Shown here one piece after another: positions 26,979 to 35,052 of a stretch of 41,844 nt of DNA. A program made the translations under genes and the position numbers. The stretch spans positions 1 through 41,844 of the forward strand of contig CAZSAT010000062.1 of NCBI GenBank assembly GCA_964604675.1, read 5' to 3'. Under the pieces are notes generated by a model, which was not told the origin of the DNA, searched no databases, and saw only the letters and a list, made by a program, of their open reading frames with translations. How positions within the stretch are numbered: position 1 is the first letter of the stretch; every line of letters starts with the position of its first letter. The DNA is from CAZSAT01 sp964604675. GTDB taxonomy: Bacteria; Myxococcota_A; UBA796; CAJQPC01.

Positions 26979-28615
26979 TGGCCTTGTGGGCGTGTGCCAC
27001 CGCGCCAGGCGAGCCCGCCACCCCTGGCGAGGACCCTGGCACGAGCGCCGAGGAACCGGCCGAGACCCTCGACACGGGGGAGGCCGTCGAAGCCGATCCG
27101 GTCGCCGTGCTCTTCCGCGCGAGCCTCGACCTGCGCGGCGTGCGCCCCACGGTCGCGGAGATCGAGGCCGTCGAAGCCGATCCCGATGCCCTCGAGGAGC
27201 TGCTCGACGCCTTCGTGCAGGACCCCCGTCTGGAGGATCGGATCGTCGACCTGTTCGGCGAGATCTACCTGACCCGCGTCGACAGCCTCACGGTCTCCGC
27301 GGCCTCCTACGGCCTCGACGACGAGGTGGGCTTCGCGTCGGCGGTGGGCCAGGAGCCGCTCCGCATCCTGGCGCGCATCGTGGTGGAGGACCTGCCCTTC
27401 ACGGAGCTGGTGGTGGCCGACTGGACGATGGCCACCGACGACCTCGCCACCGCCTGGGACCTCGATCGGGAGGACGGAGACGGCTGGCAGGTGGCCGCCT
27501 ACACCGACGGTCGACCCACGGCCGGCATCCTGAGCACCAACGGCATGTGGTGGCGCTACGGCTCCACCTACTCCAACGCCAACCGCGGCCGCGCGAACGC
27601 CATCTCCAAGATCCTGCTCTGCAGCGACTACCTCTCCCGGCCGATCGAGTTCGACCGCAACGTCGACCTGCTCGACGAGGACGCGGTGAGCGAGGCGGTG
27701 CTCACCAACGAAGGCTGCGTGGGCTGCCATGCCACCCTCGACCCGCTCGCCGCCTACCTGTGGGGCTTCTACTACGGCTACGTCTACAGCCGGCTCGACA
27801 TCACGAGCTATCACCCGGAGCGCGAGTCGTACTGGGAGGAAGCCACCACGGTCGCCCCCGGGTTCTACGGCGAGCCGGGCAACAACCTGTCGGACCTGGG
27901 CGAGCAGCTCGCGGGCGACAACCGCCTCCCCGAGTGCCTCGTGGAGCACACCTGGGAGCTGCTGCTGCAGCGCGACGTCACCCTCGACGACACCAACGTG
28001 CTGGTCGACCTCCGCGAGGTGCTGCTCTCGGGCGAGGGCACGATCAAGCCGCTGTTGCGCGCGATCGTCGACCAGCCCGAGTACCGCATCCAGGCCACCG
28101 ACGACCCGCAGCACGCCGCGGTGAAGCTCACCCGGCCCGAGCTGCTGGCGAGCCAGCTCGAAGACCTCACGGGCTTCCGCTTCACCTACGACGACTACGA
28201 CCTGCTCTCGACCGACACCTACGGCCTCCGCACCCTCGCGGGTGGCGTGGACGGGGGCTACGTCACGGCGCCGGCCCCGCAGATCACGGCGACCGCCGGG
28301 CTGGTGTACGAGCGCGTGGCCCAGGCCGCCGCCTGGTACGCGGTCGACGCCGAGCGCGGCGAGCAGGACACCGCCCGGCTCTTCCCCTACGTCGGCTTCA
28401 CCGAGACGCCGGACTCCGGCCGCGACGCCATGGTCGCGCAGATCCAGCACCTCCACCTGCAGCTCTTCGGGGACCGGGTGCAGGCCGATGGGCCCGAGGT
28501 GGAGGCCAACCTCGAGCTGTGGACCGCGCTCTACGAAGCCGAAGCCAGCGCCGAAGCCGCGTGGGCGGGGCTGCTGAGCGTGCTCCTGCGCGACCCCGAC
28601 TTCCTGCTCTATTGA
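26969..28615 (+). CDS. CxxCH-containing lipoprotein, DUF1549/DUF1588-like
   Basis: 548 residues starting MELMALWACATAPGEP, lipobox Cys at residue 9. An acidic linker with LDTGE leads into LDLRGVRPTVAEIEAV, a DUF1549-like N-terminal block. Residues 185-265 resemble DUF1588: NANRGRANAISKILLCSDYL followed by the haem-type motif CVGCH (Cys250, Cys253, His254) in EGCVGCHATLDPLA. The rest is helical, with VEHTWELLLQRD and RPELLASQLEDLTGF matching the later part of these planctomycete/myxobacterial proteins. One c-type haem is possible. Start: GTG 26969 with GGAG at 26957-26960; ATG 26978, sharing one base with the upstream stop, is the alternative but leaves only five residues before the Cys. Partner of the DUF1501 protein downstream. 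Confidence 0.83.
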   Translation: MELMALWACATAPGEPATPGEDPGTSAEEPAETLDTGEAVEADPVAVLFRASLDLRGVRPTVAEIEAVEADPDALEELLDAFVQDPRLEDRIVDLFGEIYLTRVDSLTVSAASYGLDDEVGFASAVGQEPLRILARIVVEDLPFTELVVADWTMATDDLATAWDLDREDGDGWQVAAYTDGRPTAGILSTNGMWWRYGSTYSNANRGRANAISKILLCSDYLSRPIEFDRNVDLLDEDAVSEAVLTNEGCVGCHATLDPLAAYLWGFYYGYVYSRLDITSYHPERESYWEEATTVAPGFYGEPGNNLSDLGEQLAGDNRLPECLVEHTWELLLQRDVTLDDTNVLVDLREVLLSGEGTIKPLLRAIVDQPEYRIQATDDPQHAAVKLTRPELLASQLEDLTGFRFTYDDYDLLSTDTYGLRTLAGGVDGGYVTAPAPQITATAGLVYERVAQAAAWYAVDAERGEQDTARLFPYVGFTETPDSGRDAMVAQIQHLHLQLFGDRVQADGPEVEANLELWTALYEAEASAEAAWAGLLSVLLRDPDFLLY

Positions 28616-28622
28616 GGCGACG

Positions 28623-29882
28623 ATGAAGCTCACCCGTCGTGGATTCACCGGCGCCTCGGCCGGCTTGCTCGGGGCCACCGCGCTCCCGCTCGGGCAGGCG
28701 CTCGCTGCCGATGCGTCCGGGAGCGGGCTGCGCTTCCTCGTGGTCACCTGCTACGGCGGCTGGGACGTCACCCGGGTCTTCGCCACGTCCTTCGACGAGG
28801 CCATGATCGACATGGAGGCCACCGCCGAGCGCGGAGCGGTGGGCGACCTCTCCTACGTGGCCCACGCCGACAGGCCGTCGGTCGACGACTACTTCGCCCG
28901 CTTCGCGGCCCGGAGCGTGATCTTCAACGGCATCCTGGTCCCGAGCATCGCCCACGAGAGCTGCCTGAAGCTGGTGATGACCGGTGGCACCGGCGACCGG
29001 AGCGACTGGCCCGCCATCATCGCCGGCGAGCAGCTCGGTGGGTTCGCCCTGCCCCACCTCGTGGTGCAGGGGCCCAGCTACCCCGGCGCCTTTGGGGCCG
29101 CGGTCACGCGCACGGGCTCGAGCGGCCAGCTGGAGGGCTTGCTCACCGGCAGCATCCTCGACGCCAGCGACCTCGCGGTGGGAGCGCCCGGCTCGGCCGC
29201 GGAGGCGAGCATGGACGCGTACTTGGCCCGACGCCTCGCGGCCGCGCGCGACGGCGCGTCCTCGTCGGCGCGTGACGAGGCCATCGACGCCTACCTCACC
29301 TCGCTGGAGCGAGGGGGCTCGCTGAAGGACCTGGCCAACGTCATCGACTGGTCGAGCTCGAGCGACTTCTCCAGCCAGGTGAAGCTCGCCGTCGACGCCC
29401 TGCGCCTCGGCATCTCGCGCTGCGCCACGCTGTCGTTCAGCTACTACGGGTGGGACACCCACACCGACAACGACGTGTACCAGTCGGCCAACTTCGAGCA
29501 GCTCTTCAGCGGCTTGATCGACCTGATGGATCGACTCGAGGCCGAGGAGGGCAGCCAGGGGGGCTCGCTCGCCGACGAGACCGTGGTGGTGGTCTGCAGC
29601 GAGATGGGGCGCACGCCGCAGCTCAATGGCTTCGACGGCAAGGACCACTGGCCCTACACCTCGATGCTCGTGACCGGCCCGCGGCTGGACGGCGGTCGGG
29701 TCATCGGGGCCTTCGACAGCACCTTCTACGGCGAGCGGGTGGACCGCGAGACCGGCGAGCTGAGCGACAAGGGCCACGATCTGACGGTCGAGGAGGTCGG
29801 CGCCACGCTCTTGAGGCTCGCGGACATCGATCCCCACGACCACCTGACGGGCGTGGAGGGCGTGACGGGGGCTATCGGGTAG
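28623..29882 (+). CDS. Tat-exported DUF1501 protein
   Basis: 419 residues. The N-terminus KLTRRGFTGASAGLLGATAL is a twin-arginine signal ending near QALA. The mature protein matches DUF1501, a sulfatase-like fold in the alkaline-phosphatase group: GWDVTRVF near the start, then FNGILVPSIAHESC, VVVCSEMGRTPQLNGFDGKDHWP and an ending with DLTVEEVGATLLRLADID. DUF1501 genes usually pair with DUF1549/1553- or DUF1588/1592-type proteins, as here with the CxxCH gene seven bases upstream. The substrate is unknown. Its last 11 bases overlap the end of the convergent beta-helix gene. Confidence 0.92.
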   Translation: MKLTRRGFTGASAGLLGATALPLGQALAADASGSGLRFLVVTCYGGWDVTRVFATSFDEAMIDMEATAERGAVGDLSYVAHADRPSVDDYFARFAARSVIFNGILVPSIAHESCLKLVMTGGTGDRSDWPAIIAGEQLGGFALPHLVVQGPSYPGAFGAAVTRTGSSGQLEGLLTGSILDASDLAVGAPGSAAEASMDAYLARRLAAARDGASSSARDEAIDAYLTSLERGGSLKDLANVIDWSSSSDFSSQVKLAVDALRLGISRCATLSFSYYGWDTHTDNDVYQSANFEQLFSGLIDLMDRLEAEEGSQGGSLADETVVVVCSEMGRTPQLNGFDGKDHWPYTSMLVTGPRLDGGRVIGAFDSTFYGERVDRETGELSDKGHDLTVEEVGATLLRLADIDPHDHLTGVEGVTGAIG

Positions 29883-32484
29883 CGGGCCCGCGACGCCGGC
29901 GTGCGACCCCGAGCGCACCGAACAGCCAGAAGCCCGCGAAGCCGCCGCCGCTGCAGCCGCAGCCCGACCCGCCGACGAGCTCGATGTCGTCTTCCGGCCG
30001 CTCGCCGTTGGGCTGGCCGCCGTCTCCGGTGGCGGTGTCGCCGGTGTCGAGCGCAGCGCCCGTGTCCGGCTCGTCGCACTCGATCACGCTCGCGTCCGCG
30101 TCGTCGCAGTCTGCGCCACCCCAGGCCGCCGCGTCTTCACCGTCACCGTCGGCGTCGTAGTCGCTGGTGCCTTCGCAGTCACCGTTGATCCCGTCGTACC
30201 AGGTCTCGGAGCCCCCGGGGTGCGCGGACGGATCGTCGTCGTGGCAGTCCTGGAAGGCCAGCCAGCCGTCGCCATCGGCGTCGTCGGACGGTGCGTCGGC
30301 CCCGCCGTAGGCACCGATGTCGCTGCGGCTCCCGTCCGGGTCGGTGAGCTCGGGATCGCCGGCGTCGATCATCGGGCTGCCCGTGAGGAGCACGAAGTGG
30401 TCGTCGTCCGGGTTGCCGTTGGCGGTCCACGCCGCGAAGAGCGGGTCGCCTTCCGTGGCGTGGGTCGCGAGCGCGTCGTCGTCGAGGGTGCCGGCGCTCA
30501 TGGAGTCGAGGGCGTGGAAGCCGTTGTAGGCCGCGTCCACGGTGCCCGCGCCGAAGTCGTGCACGAAGGCGCCCTCGGCCACCTCGGCCACCAGGTTGTT
30601 CCGCAGGCTCACGCTGGTGTCGTAGACCCCGAAGACACCGGCTTCGTCCACGCAGGTGTTGCCCACGAGGGTGTTCTGGGTCCAGTCCGTGCCCTCGCCC
30701 CCCACGTAGACGCCGACCCCGCCCACGCGCGCGGTGGACTCCTGCACGGTGTTGTTGGTCCAGGTCTCGGTGGAGCTGGCACGGTAGGGATCCTGGCTGT
30801 ACACCACGCCGCCGTAGCCAGCCGAGTTGCCCGAGAAGCGGCTGCTCTGCACGGTGACCCGGTGGTTGCCCGTGAGGAACAGGGCGCCGCCGTAGCGCTC
30901 CGAGCCCGCCGAGTTCGCCACGAAGTCGCAGTCGCGGATCGTGAGCTCGCCGGCGTTCTCCACGGAGACGGCGCCGCCGTCGAAGCCCGCGGCGTTGCCC
31001 TCGAAGCGGCACCCGTCGAAGTCGAGGGTGTAGAGGTCGGGGTTGGCGTGGTGCACGTGCACGGCGCCGCCCGGGCCTTCGTCCATCTCGTTGTCGGTGA
31101 AGGTGACCCGCTCGAAGCTGGCGTTGGACTCGTAGATGTCGAGGGCACCGCCGTAGTACGAGCCCGCCGAGTTGCCGTCGAACACGCTGTCGACGACCTC
31201 GAGCGCGGAGCTGTAGTACGCTTGGACCGCGCCGCCGTAGTAGTACGCCACGTTGTCTTCGAAGCTGGTTCCGCTGATGACCGTGGTGCTGTAGAGGCTG
31301 TTGAGCAAGAGCGCCCCCGCGTAGTAGCCCTCGCCGCCCGAGAAGCTGCTGTCGACCACGCGCACGGCGCCGTAGTAGTAGGCGTAGAGCCCGCCGCCGC
31401 CGTAGTAGGCGAAGTTGTCGCTGGACGTGACGCCGGTCAGCACCACGTCGACGCTGTTGTAGGTGTAGTAGGCGCCGCCGTAGTAGTACCCGGTGTTCTC
31501 TTCGTGGACCGAGTTCGTGTCGCGGAGCTCGCCGTTGGTCTGCAGGTAGACCACGCCGCCGTAGTAGCTCCAGTTGGAGTCGGTCTGCACGCCGTCGAGG
31601 GTGACCGCGCCCGCCTCGCCGAAGATGGCGCCCCCGTAGTAGGCCTGGTTGTCGGCCAGCTCGGCGTTCGACACGCTCAGGTCGCCGTAGAGCACGCAGA
31701 GGGCGCCGCCGTAGGTGGGTGAGCTGGCGTAGTCGGTGGCGTAGCTGCCGGTGATGCCGCCGCCGCTCCAGGTGACGGTGGCGTTCTCGGCGTAGACCCC
31801 GGCGCCGTGACCGTTCTCGCTGATGACGCCCGAGAAGGTGGTGTCCACCGCGTCGAGCCTGCCGCCGGAGAGGAAGAGGCCTGCGCCGGAGCCCGCGCCC
31901 AGCAGGCTCTCGAAGCGGCTGTCCGTGAGCGTGATCGACGACTCCCGAGCGTAGATGCCTGCGGCGAATCCCGTGGCCTCGGCGCCATCCAGGCTGAGCC
32001 CCGTGGCCTCCAGCGTGCTGCGCTCGATGGACGCGAAGGTGCCCGCGTAGGCCAGCCCGTCGTCCATGGTGACCGTGTCGAGCACGAGCGTGGCGCTGTC
32101 CGCCTGAAGGGCACCACCGGTGGCGCCGGGGGCCTCGATGCCGAAGCTCACGTCGACCAGGGTGAGGCTGGCCTGGTCGACGTCGATCCCGACCCCGTCC
32201 TCGTGGACCACGCGCACGCCCTCCAGCATGACGGCGCCACCGCTGACGGTGAGCACGGCGGAGCCGCTCACCCCTTCGAGGCGGGTGTCGGCGCCTTCCC
32301 CTGACAAGGTCAGGTCCTTGCCAGCGGTGTCGAAGGGGCCGACCCAGCTGCCCGCGCCGATCAGGAGCGTGTCGCCGCTCCCGGCAGCGGCGAGGGCGAT
32401 GGACAGATCGCTGAAGTCCCCGCCACCATCGGCGGCGACGACGAGCGTGGCGGCCGAGGCCGCGGCGGCGAGGAGCGAGGTCAT
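29872..32484 (-). CDS. Beta-helix surface protein with Pmp-like repeats, MopE motif and MYXO-CTERM tail
   Basis: 870 residues. Signal MTSLLAAAASAATLVVAAD, no basic residue. Residues 20-640 form a right-handed beta-helix with repeats like those of chlamydial polymorphic membrane proteins: FxxN followed by GGA (FEDNVAYYYGGAV, FDGNSAGSYYGGAL, FEGNAAGFDGGAV). About ten carry YYGG or YGG. Then come GSPMIDAGDP, DIGAYGG, and two short MopE-type metal motifs (DADGDGWLAFQDCHDDDPS; DYDADGDGEDAAAWGGADCDD). A DTG-rich linker leads to GGSGCGCSGG, a hydrophobic stretch and RRRR, the MYXO-CTERM layout. Predicted surface adhesin or matrix protein. Start ATG 32484, very close to a TACACT box (32501-32496). 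Tail overlaps the DUF1501 gene. Confidence 0.9.
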   Translation of the reverse strand: MTSLLAAAASAATLVVAADGGGDFSDLSIALAAAGSGDTLLIGAGSWVGPFDTAGKDLTLSGEGADTRLEGVSGSAVLTVSGGAVMLEGVRVVHEDGVGIDVDQASLTLVDVSFGIEAPGATGGALQADSATLVLDTVTMDDGLAYAGTFASIERSTLEATGLSLDGAEATGFAAGIYARESSITLTDSRFESLLGAGSGAGLFLSGGRLDAVDTTFSGVISENGHGAGVYAENATVTWSGGGITGSYATDYASSPTYGGALCVLYGDLSVSNAELADNQAYYGGAIFGEAGAVTLDGVQTDSNWSYYGGVVYLQTNGELRDTNSVHEENTGYYYGGAYYTYNSVDVVLTGVTSSDNFAYYGGGGLYAYYYGAVRVVDSSFSGGEGYYAGALLLNSLYSTTVISGTSFEDNVAYYYGGAVQAYYSSALEVVDSVFDGNSAGSYYGGALDIYESNASFERVTFTDNEMDEGPGGAVHVHHANPDLYTLDFDGCRFEGNAAGFDGGAVSVENAGELTIRDCDFVANSAGSERYGGALFLTGNHRVTVQSSRFSGNSAGYGGVVYSQDPYRASSTETWTNNTVQESTARVGGVGVYVGGEGTDWTQNTLVGNTCVDEAGVFGVYDTSVSLRNNLVAEVAEGAFVHDFGAGTVDAAYNGFHALDSMSAGTLDDDALATHATEGDPLFAAWTANGNPDDDHFVLLTGSPMIDAGDPELTDPDGSRSDIGAYGGADAPSDDADGDGWLAFQDCHDDDPSAHPGGSETWYDGINGDCEGTSDYDADGDGEDAAAWGGADCDDADASVIECDEPDTGAALDTGDTATGDGGQPNGERPEDDIELVGGSGCGCSGGGFAGFWLFGALGVARRRRGPATR

Positions 32485-32495
32485 GGGCGCGCGCC

Positions 32496-32505
32496 AGTGT
32501 ACCGT
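32496..32505. promoter_or_regulatory. Overlapping divergent -10 boxes sharing GTAC
   Basis: AGTGTACCGT reads as TACACT on the minus strand (for the beta-helix gene, ATG 12 bases on) and TACCGT on the plus strand (for the hydrolase gene, GTG 20 bases on). The two boxes share the central TA, so the two start sites should exclude one another. Confidence 0.5.
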
Positions 32506-32524
32506 CTGGTCGGAGGGCGCCCCG

Positions 32525-33952
32525 GTGCTGATCGCCACCGCGCTGCTGGCCTGCACACCGGAGGTCACCCCCGAGGCGGCGGTGCCGGCCCCTCGCGATC
32601 ACGGGCTGGCCTTTCCGCTGGTCGTGAGCGACCCGGAGCCGGCCTACGGGACCCCGCTGCAGCTGGACGGCTACCGCGTGACGGTCCTCGCCCTGGACGC
32701 GGCGCCCAGCTTCCGGGTCGGTGCCGCGCTGTACGAGCCCGACCGTCCCAACGGCCGCGCCGTGCTGATGGCCCACGGGCACTTCGCGGCGGGCAAGTCG
32801 GCGCCGGAGGCGCAGGAGCTGTCGCACCGCCTTGCGCGGCGCGGGGTGACCGTGATCGCCGTCGACAACCCGGGCATGGAGGCGTGGGGCGGCCCGGAGC
32901 GCGCTGTGCATGGGCTGCGCGGGGCGGTGAACCGCGCCTGGCTGGCGGCGGCGGGCACGAGCGCGCTGTCGTTGCAGCTCGCGGCCCTGCGTTCCGCTCT
33001 GGACGTGCTCGAGGCGCGCGGCTTCTCTTCGGTGTCGGCCACCGGCGCCAGTGGCGGGGCGGTGCTGTCGTTCTGGCTCGCCCTGGAGGACGAGCGCGTG
33101 GAGAGCGTGGTCCTGGCCGCGGTGCCCGACGTGCCGCGGCGTCCCGACGAGGGGGGCTGCAGCTGCAAGGTCTCGCCGGGCTGGCCGGGCCCGGACCCCA
33201 CGGTCGTCGCGGAGCTGTCCGTGCCCTCGCTGTGGCTGAGCGAACGTCCGGATGCGGAGCTCGAAGGACTCCCCGCCACCGCCCGTTGGCTGCACGTGCC
33301 GGGGCCGCACAGCTACACCCCGGCGATGCAGCGCGAGGCCTTGGCCTTCCTCGGCCTGGAGGTGGGTGAGCTGGTGCCCACCCCCGCGCTCGACCTGCGC
33401 AGCTCGGGGCCCGGCGAAGCGCGCTTCCACCGGGAGCTCCGCGACCTGCCGCTCGTGCCTGCGACCACGTGGACCCCAGCACCCAGCAGCGGAGAGGCGT
33501 ACGAGGTGGCTTGCGAAGGGGACGGGGCCACGGTGCTCGTGGTGGGCGGCGACTCGGAGGATGTGGCGGCGGTCGTGTCCGGTGGCCTGCGCGCGTGCTC
33601 CGTGACGATGGACACCTCCGGCTACGACGCCGATCTGACCCGTGGACAGGTCTTCGTCGACCGGGTGGCCGGCGCCATGGCCGACGCAGCGACCGCCGAG
33701 GGGGCCGTGGCGATCTGGGCGGTCGCGGGGTGGTGGGTGCCCGCGTCGGCGGCCGGCGTGCCGTTCGTGGTGCGGGACCCGGTGGCCACGGCCGACGAGC
33801 TTGCGCCGGAGCAGGCCTGGGTGCAGGTTCCTGGGCTCTGGTGGGGCGTGGGGGAGGAGCGTCTCGCGCACGCCCTGGCCACAGCGGACGCCCGCGAGCC
33901 GCTGCTGGCAGCCTTGTCCAGCCTTGCACGAGGAGTCGAGCATGGACCTTGA
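32525..33952 (+). CDS. Alpha/beta-hydrolase lipoprotein
   Basis: 475 residues starting MLIATALLACTPEVTPE, lipobox Cys at residue 10. The first 290 residues form an alpha/beta hydrolase of the acetylxylan-esterase/dienelactone-hydrolase kind: VLMAHGHFAAGK (oxyanion region), the nucleophile elbow TGASGGAV with Ser176, SLWLSERPDAE with likely Asp243, and PGPHSYT with His262. Residues 300-475 are an extra region, VLVVGGDSEDVAAVV to VPGLWWGVGEERL, that I cannot name. An esterase or peptidase at the cell envelope is likely. Start GTG 32525 with GGAGG at 32512-32516. It overlaps the Rieske oxygenase start by 11 bases. Confidence 0.83.
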   Translation: MLIATALLACTPEVTPEAAVPAPRDHGLAFPLVVSDPEPAYGTPLQLDGYRVTVLALDAAPSFRVGAALYEPDRPNGRAVLMAHGHFAAGKSAPEAQELSHRLARRGVTVIAVDNPGMEAWGGPERAVHGLRGAVNRAWLAAAGTSALSLQLAALRSALDVLEARGFSSVSATGASGGAVLSFWLALEDERVESVVLAAVPDVPRRPDEGGCSCKVSPGWPGPDPTVVAELSVPSLWLSERPDAELEGLPATARWLHVPGPHSYTPAMQREALAFLGLEVGELVPTPALDLRSSGPGEARFHRELRDLPLVPATTWTPAPSSGEAYEVACEGDGATVLVVGGDSEDVAAVVSGGLRACSVTMDTSGYDADLTRGQVFVDRVAGAMADAATAEGAVAIWAVAGWWVPASAAGVPFVVRDPVATADELAPEQAWVQVPGLWWGVGEERLAHALATADAREPLLAALSSLARGVEHGP

Positions 33953-35033
33953 CGCTCAGGTGAGGGCCTTCGTTCCTGGACGGCCGCTCGCCGAGGCCAG
34001 CACGCCGCCCGCGAGCTGGTACACCTCGCCCGCCGTGGACGCCCTGGAGCGGACCGCGGTGTTCGGGGCCACGTGGCAGCCCGTCGCGCGGACCGCCCAG
34101 CTCGCCGAGGTGGGTGACTACGTGGCGGTCGAGGTCGCCGGGGAGCCCTTGCTGGTGGTCCGTGGCGAGCAGGGGCTCGTGGCCCTGTCCAACGTGTGCC
34201 GGCACAAGGCCACGCCGGTCGCCCGGGGCTGCGGTCGCGCCCGCGAGCTCGTCTGCCCGTACCACGGCTGGCGCTACGCCCTCGACGGGCGGCTCACCCG
34301 GGCCCCGCGGCTCGGTGCCCGGGCGGACTTCTCGCGGGAAGCGTTGGCGCTGCCGCGGCTCGCCGTGGCCACCTGGGGGCCCTTCGTCTTCGTGAACGGG
34401 GACCCCTCCGCCCCACCGCTGGCCGAGCAGGGCGCTGGACTGCACGCGTCGCTCGAGGCCCGCCAGTGGTCGGCGCTGCGCTGGGCCGGCACGCGCAGCT
34501 GGGACGTGGCCTGCAACTGGAAGGTCTTCTGCGACAACTACCTCGACGGCGGCTACCACATCGCCCACATGCACCCCTCGCTCGACGCGCAGCTCGCGAT
34601 GGGCACCTACGAGACCCGGACCTTCGATCGCTACAGCGTGCAAGCGAGCCGAGGTGCCGACGGACTGGCGCGGCAGGAGGGCGGCGCCCTGTACGCCTGG
34701 CTCTACCCGAACTTCATGATCAACCGCTACGGGCCGGTGCTCGACACGAACCTGGTCCTGCCCCTGGGGCCGGATCGTTGCCGGGTGGTGTTCGAGTACT
34801 TCTTCGAGGCGGGCTGCGACGCGGCCTTCGTCGCGGCGAGCATGCGGCAGACCGAGGTGACCCAGGAGGAGGACATCCTGGTGAGCGAGCAGGTGCAGGT
34901 GGGACTCGGTTCGGCGGGCTTCGACCGCGCGCCCTACGCCGCGCCCGAGGTCGGCATCCTGCACTTCCACGAGCTGCTGGCCGCCGATCTCCGTGCCGGG
35001 TTGCGCCGGGCGGGGTCGGGCCGGCCTCGGTAG
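33942..35033 (+). CDS. Rieske non-haem iron oxygenase, alpha subunit type
   Basis: 363 residues. Rieske [2Fe-2S] ligands are Cys86/His88 in NVCRHKA and Cys105/His108 in VCPYHGW, 16 residues apart. The mononuclear iron site is DNYLDGGYHIAHMHP with His206 and His211, plus a later acidic ligand in TQEEDILVSEQVQ. The DGGYH form resembles choline monooxygenase and related quaternary-ammonium oxygenases more than aromatic dioxygenases, but the substrate is not certain. It needs a separate reductase, not seen here. No signal peptide, so cytoplasmic. The ATG at 33942 has AGGAG at 33931-33935 and lies inside the end of the hydrolase gene, so the two are coupled. Converges on the next gene with eight bases between. 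Confidence 0.93.
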   Translation: MDLDAQVRAFVPGRPLAEASTPPASWYTSPAVDALERTAVFGATWQPVARTAQLAEVGDYVAVEVAGEPLLVVRGEQGLVALSNVCRHKATPVARGCGRARELVCPYHGWRYALDGRLTRAPRLGARADFSREALALPRLAVATWGPFVFVNGDPSAPPLAEQGAGLHASLEARQWSALRWAGTRSWDVACNWKVFCDNYLDGGYHIAHMHPSLDAQLAMGTYETRTFDRYSVQASRGADGLARQEGGALYAWLYPNFMINRYGPVLDTNLVLPLGPDRCRVVFEYFFEAGCDAAFVAASMRQTEVTQEEDILVSEQVQVGLGSAGFDRAPYAAPEVGILHFHELLAADLRAGLRRAGSGRPR

Positions 35034-35052
35034 ACCGTCCTTCAGACCGTCC
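35032..35052. repeat. Short tandem duplication at a convergent gene junction
   Basis: AGACCGTCC occurs twice (35032-35040 and 35044-35052) with TTC between, spanning the stop of the Rieske gene and the stop of the convergent lipoprotein gene. Looks like a 12-base partial duplication. Confidence 0.75.

Noticed and set aside
29872..33943. Long arginine-rich frame antisense or out of frame to the beta-helix and hydrolase genes
   Set aside because: No domains, extreme Arg/His/Gly bias and full overlap with two well-supported genes show it is a shadow frame.
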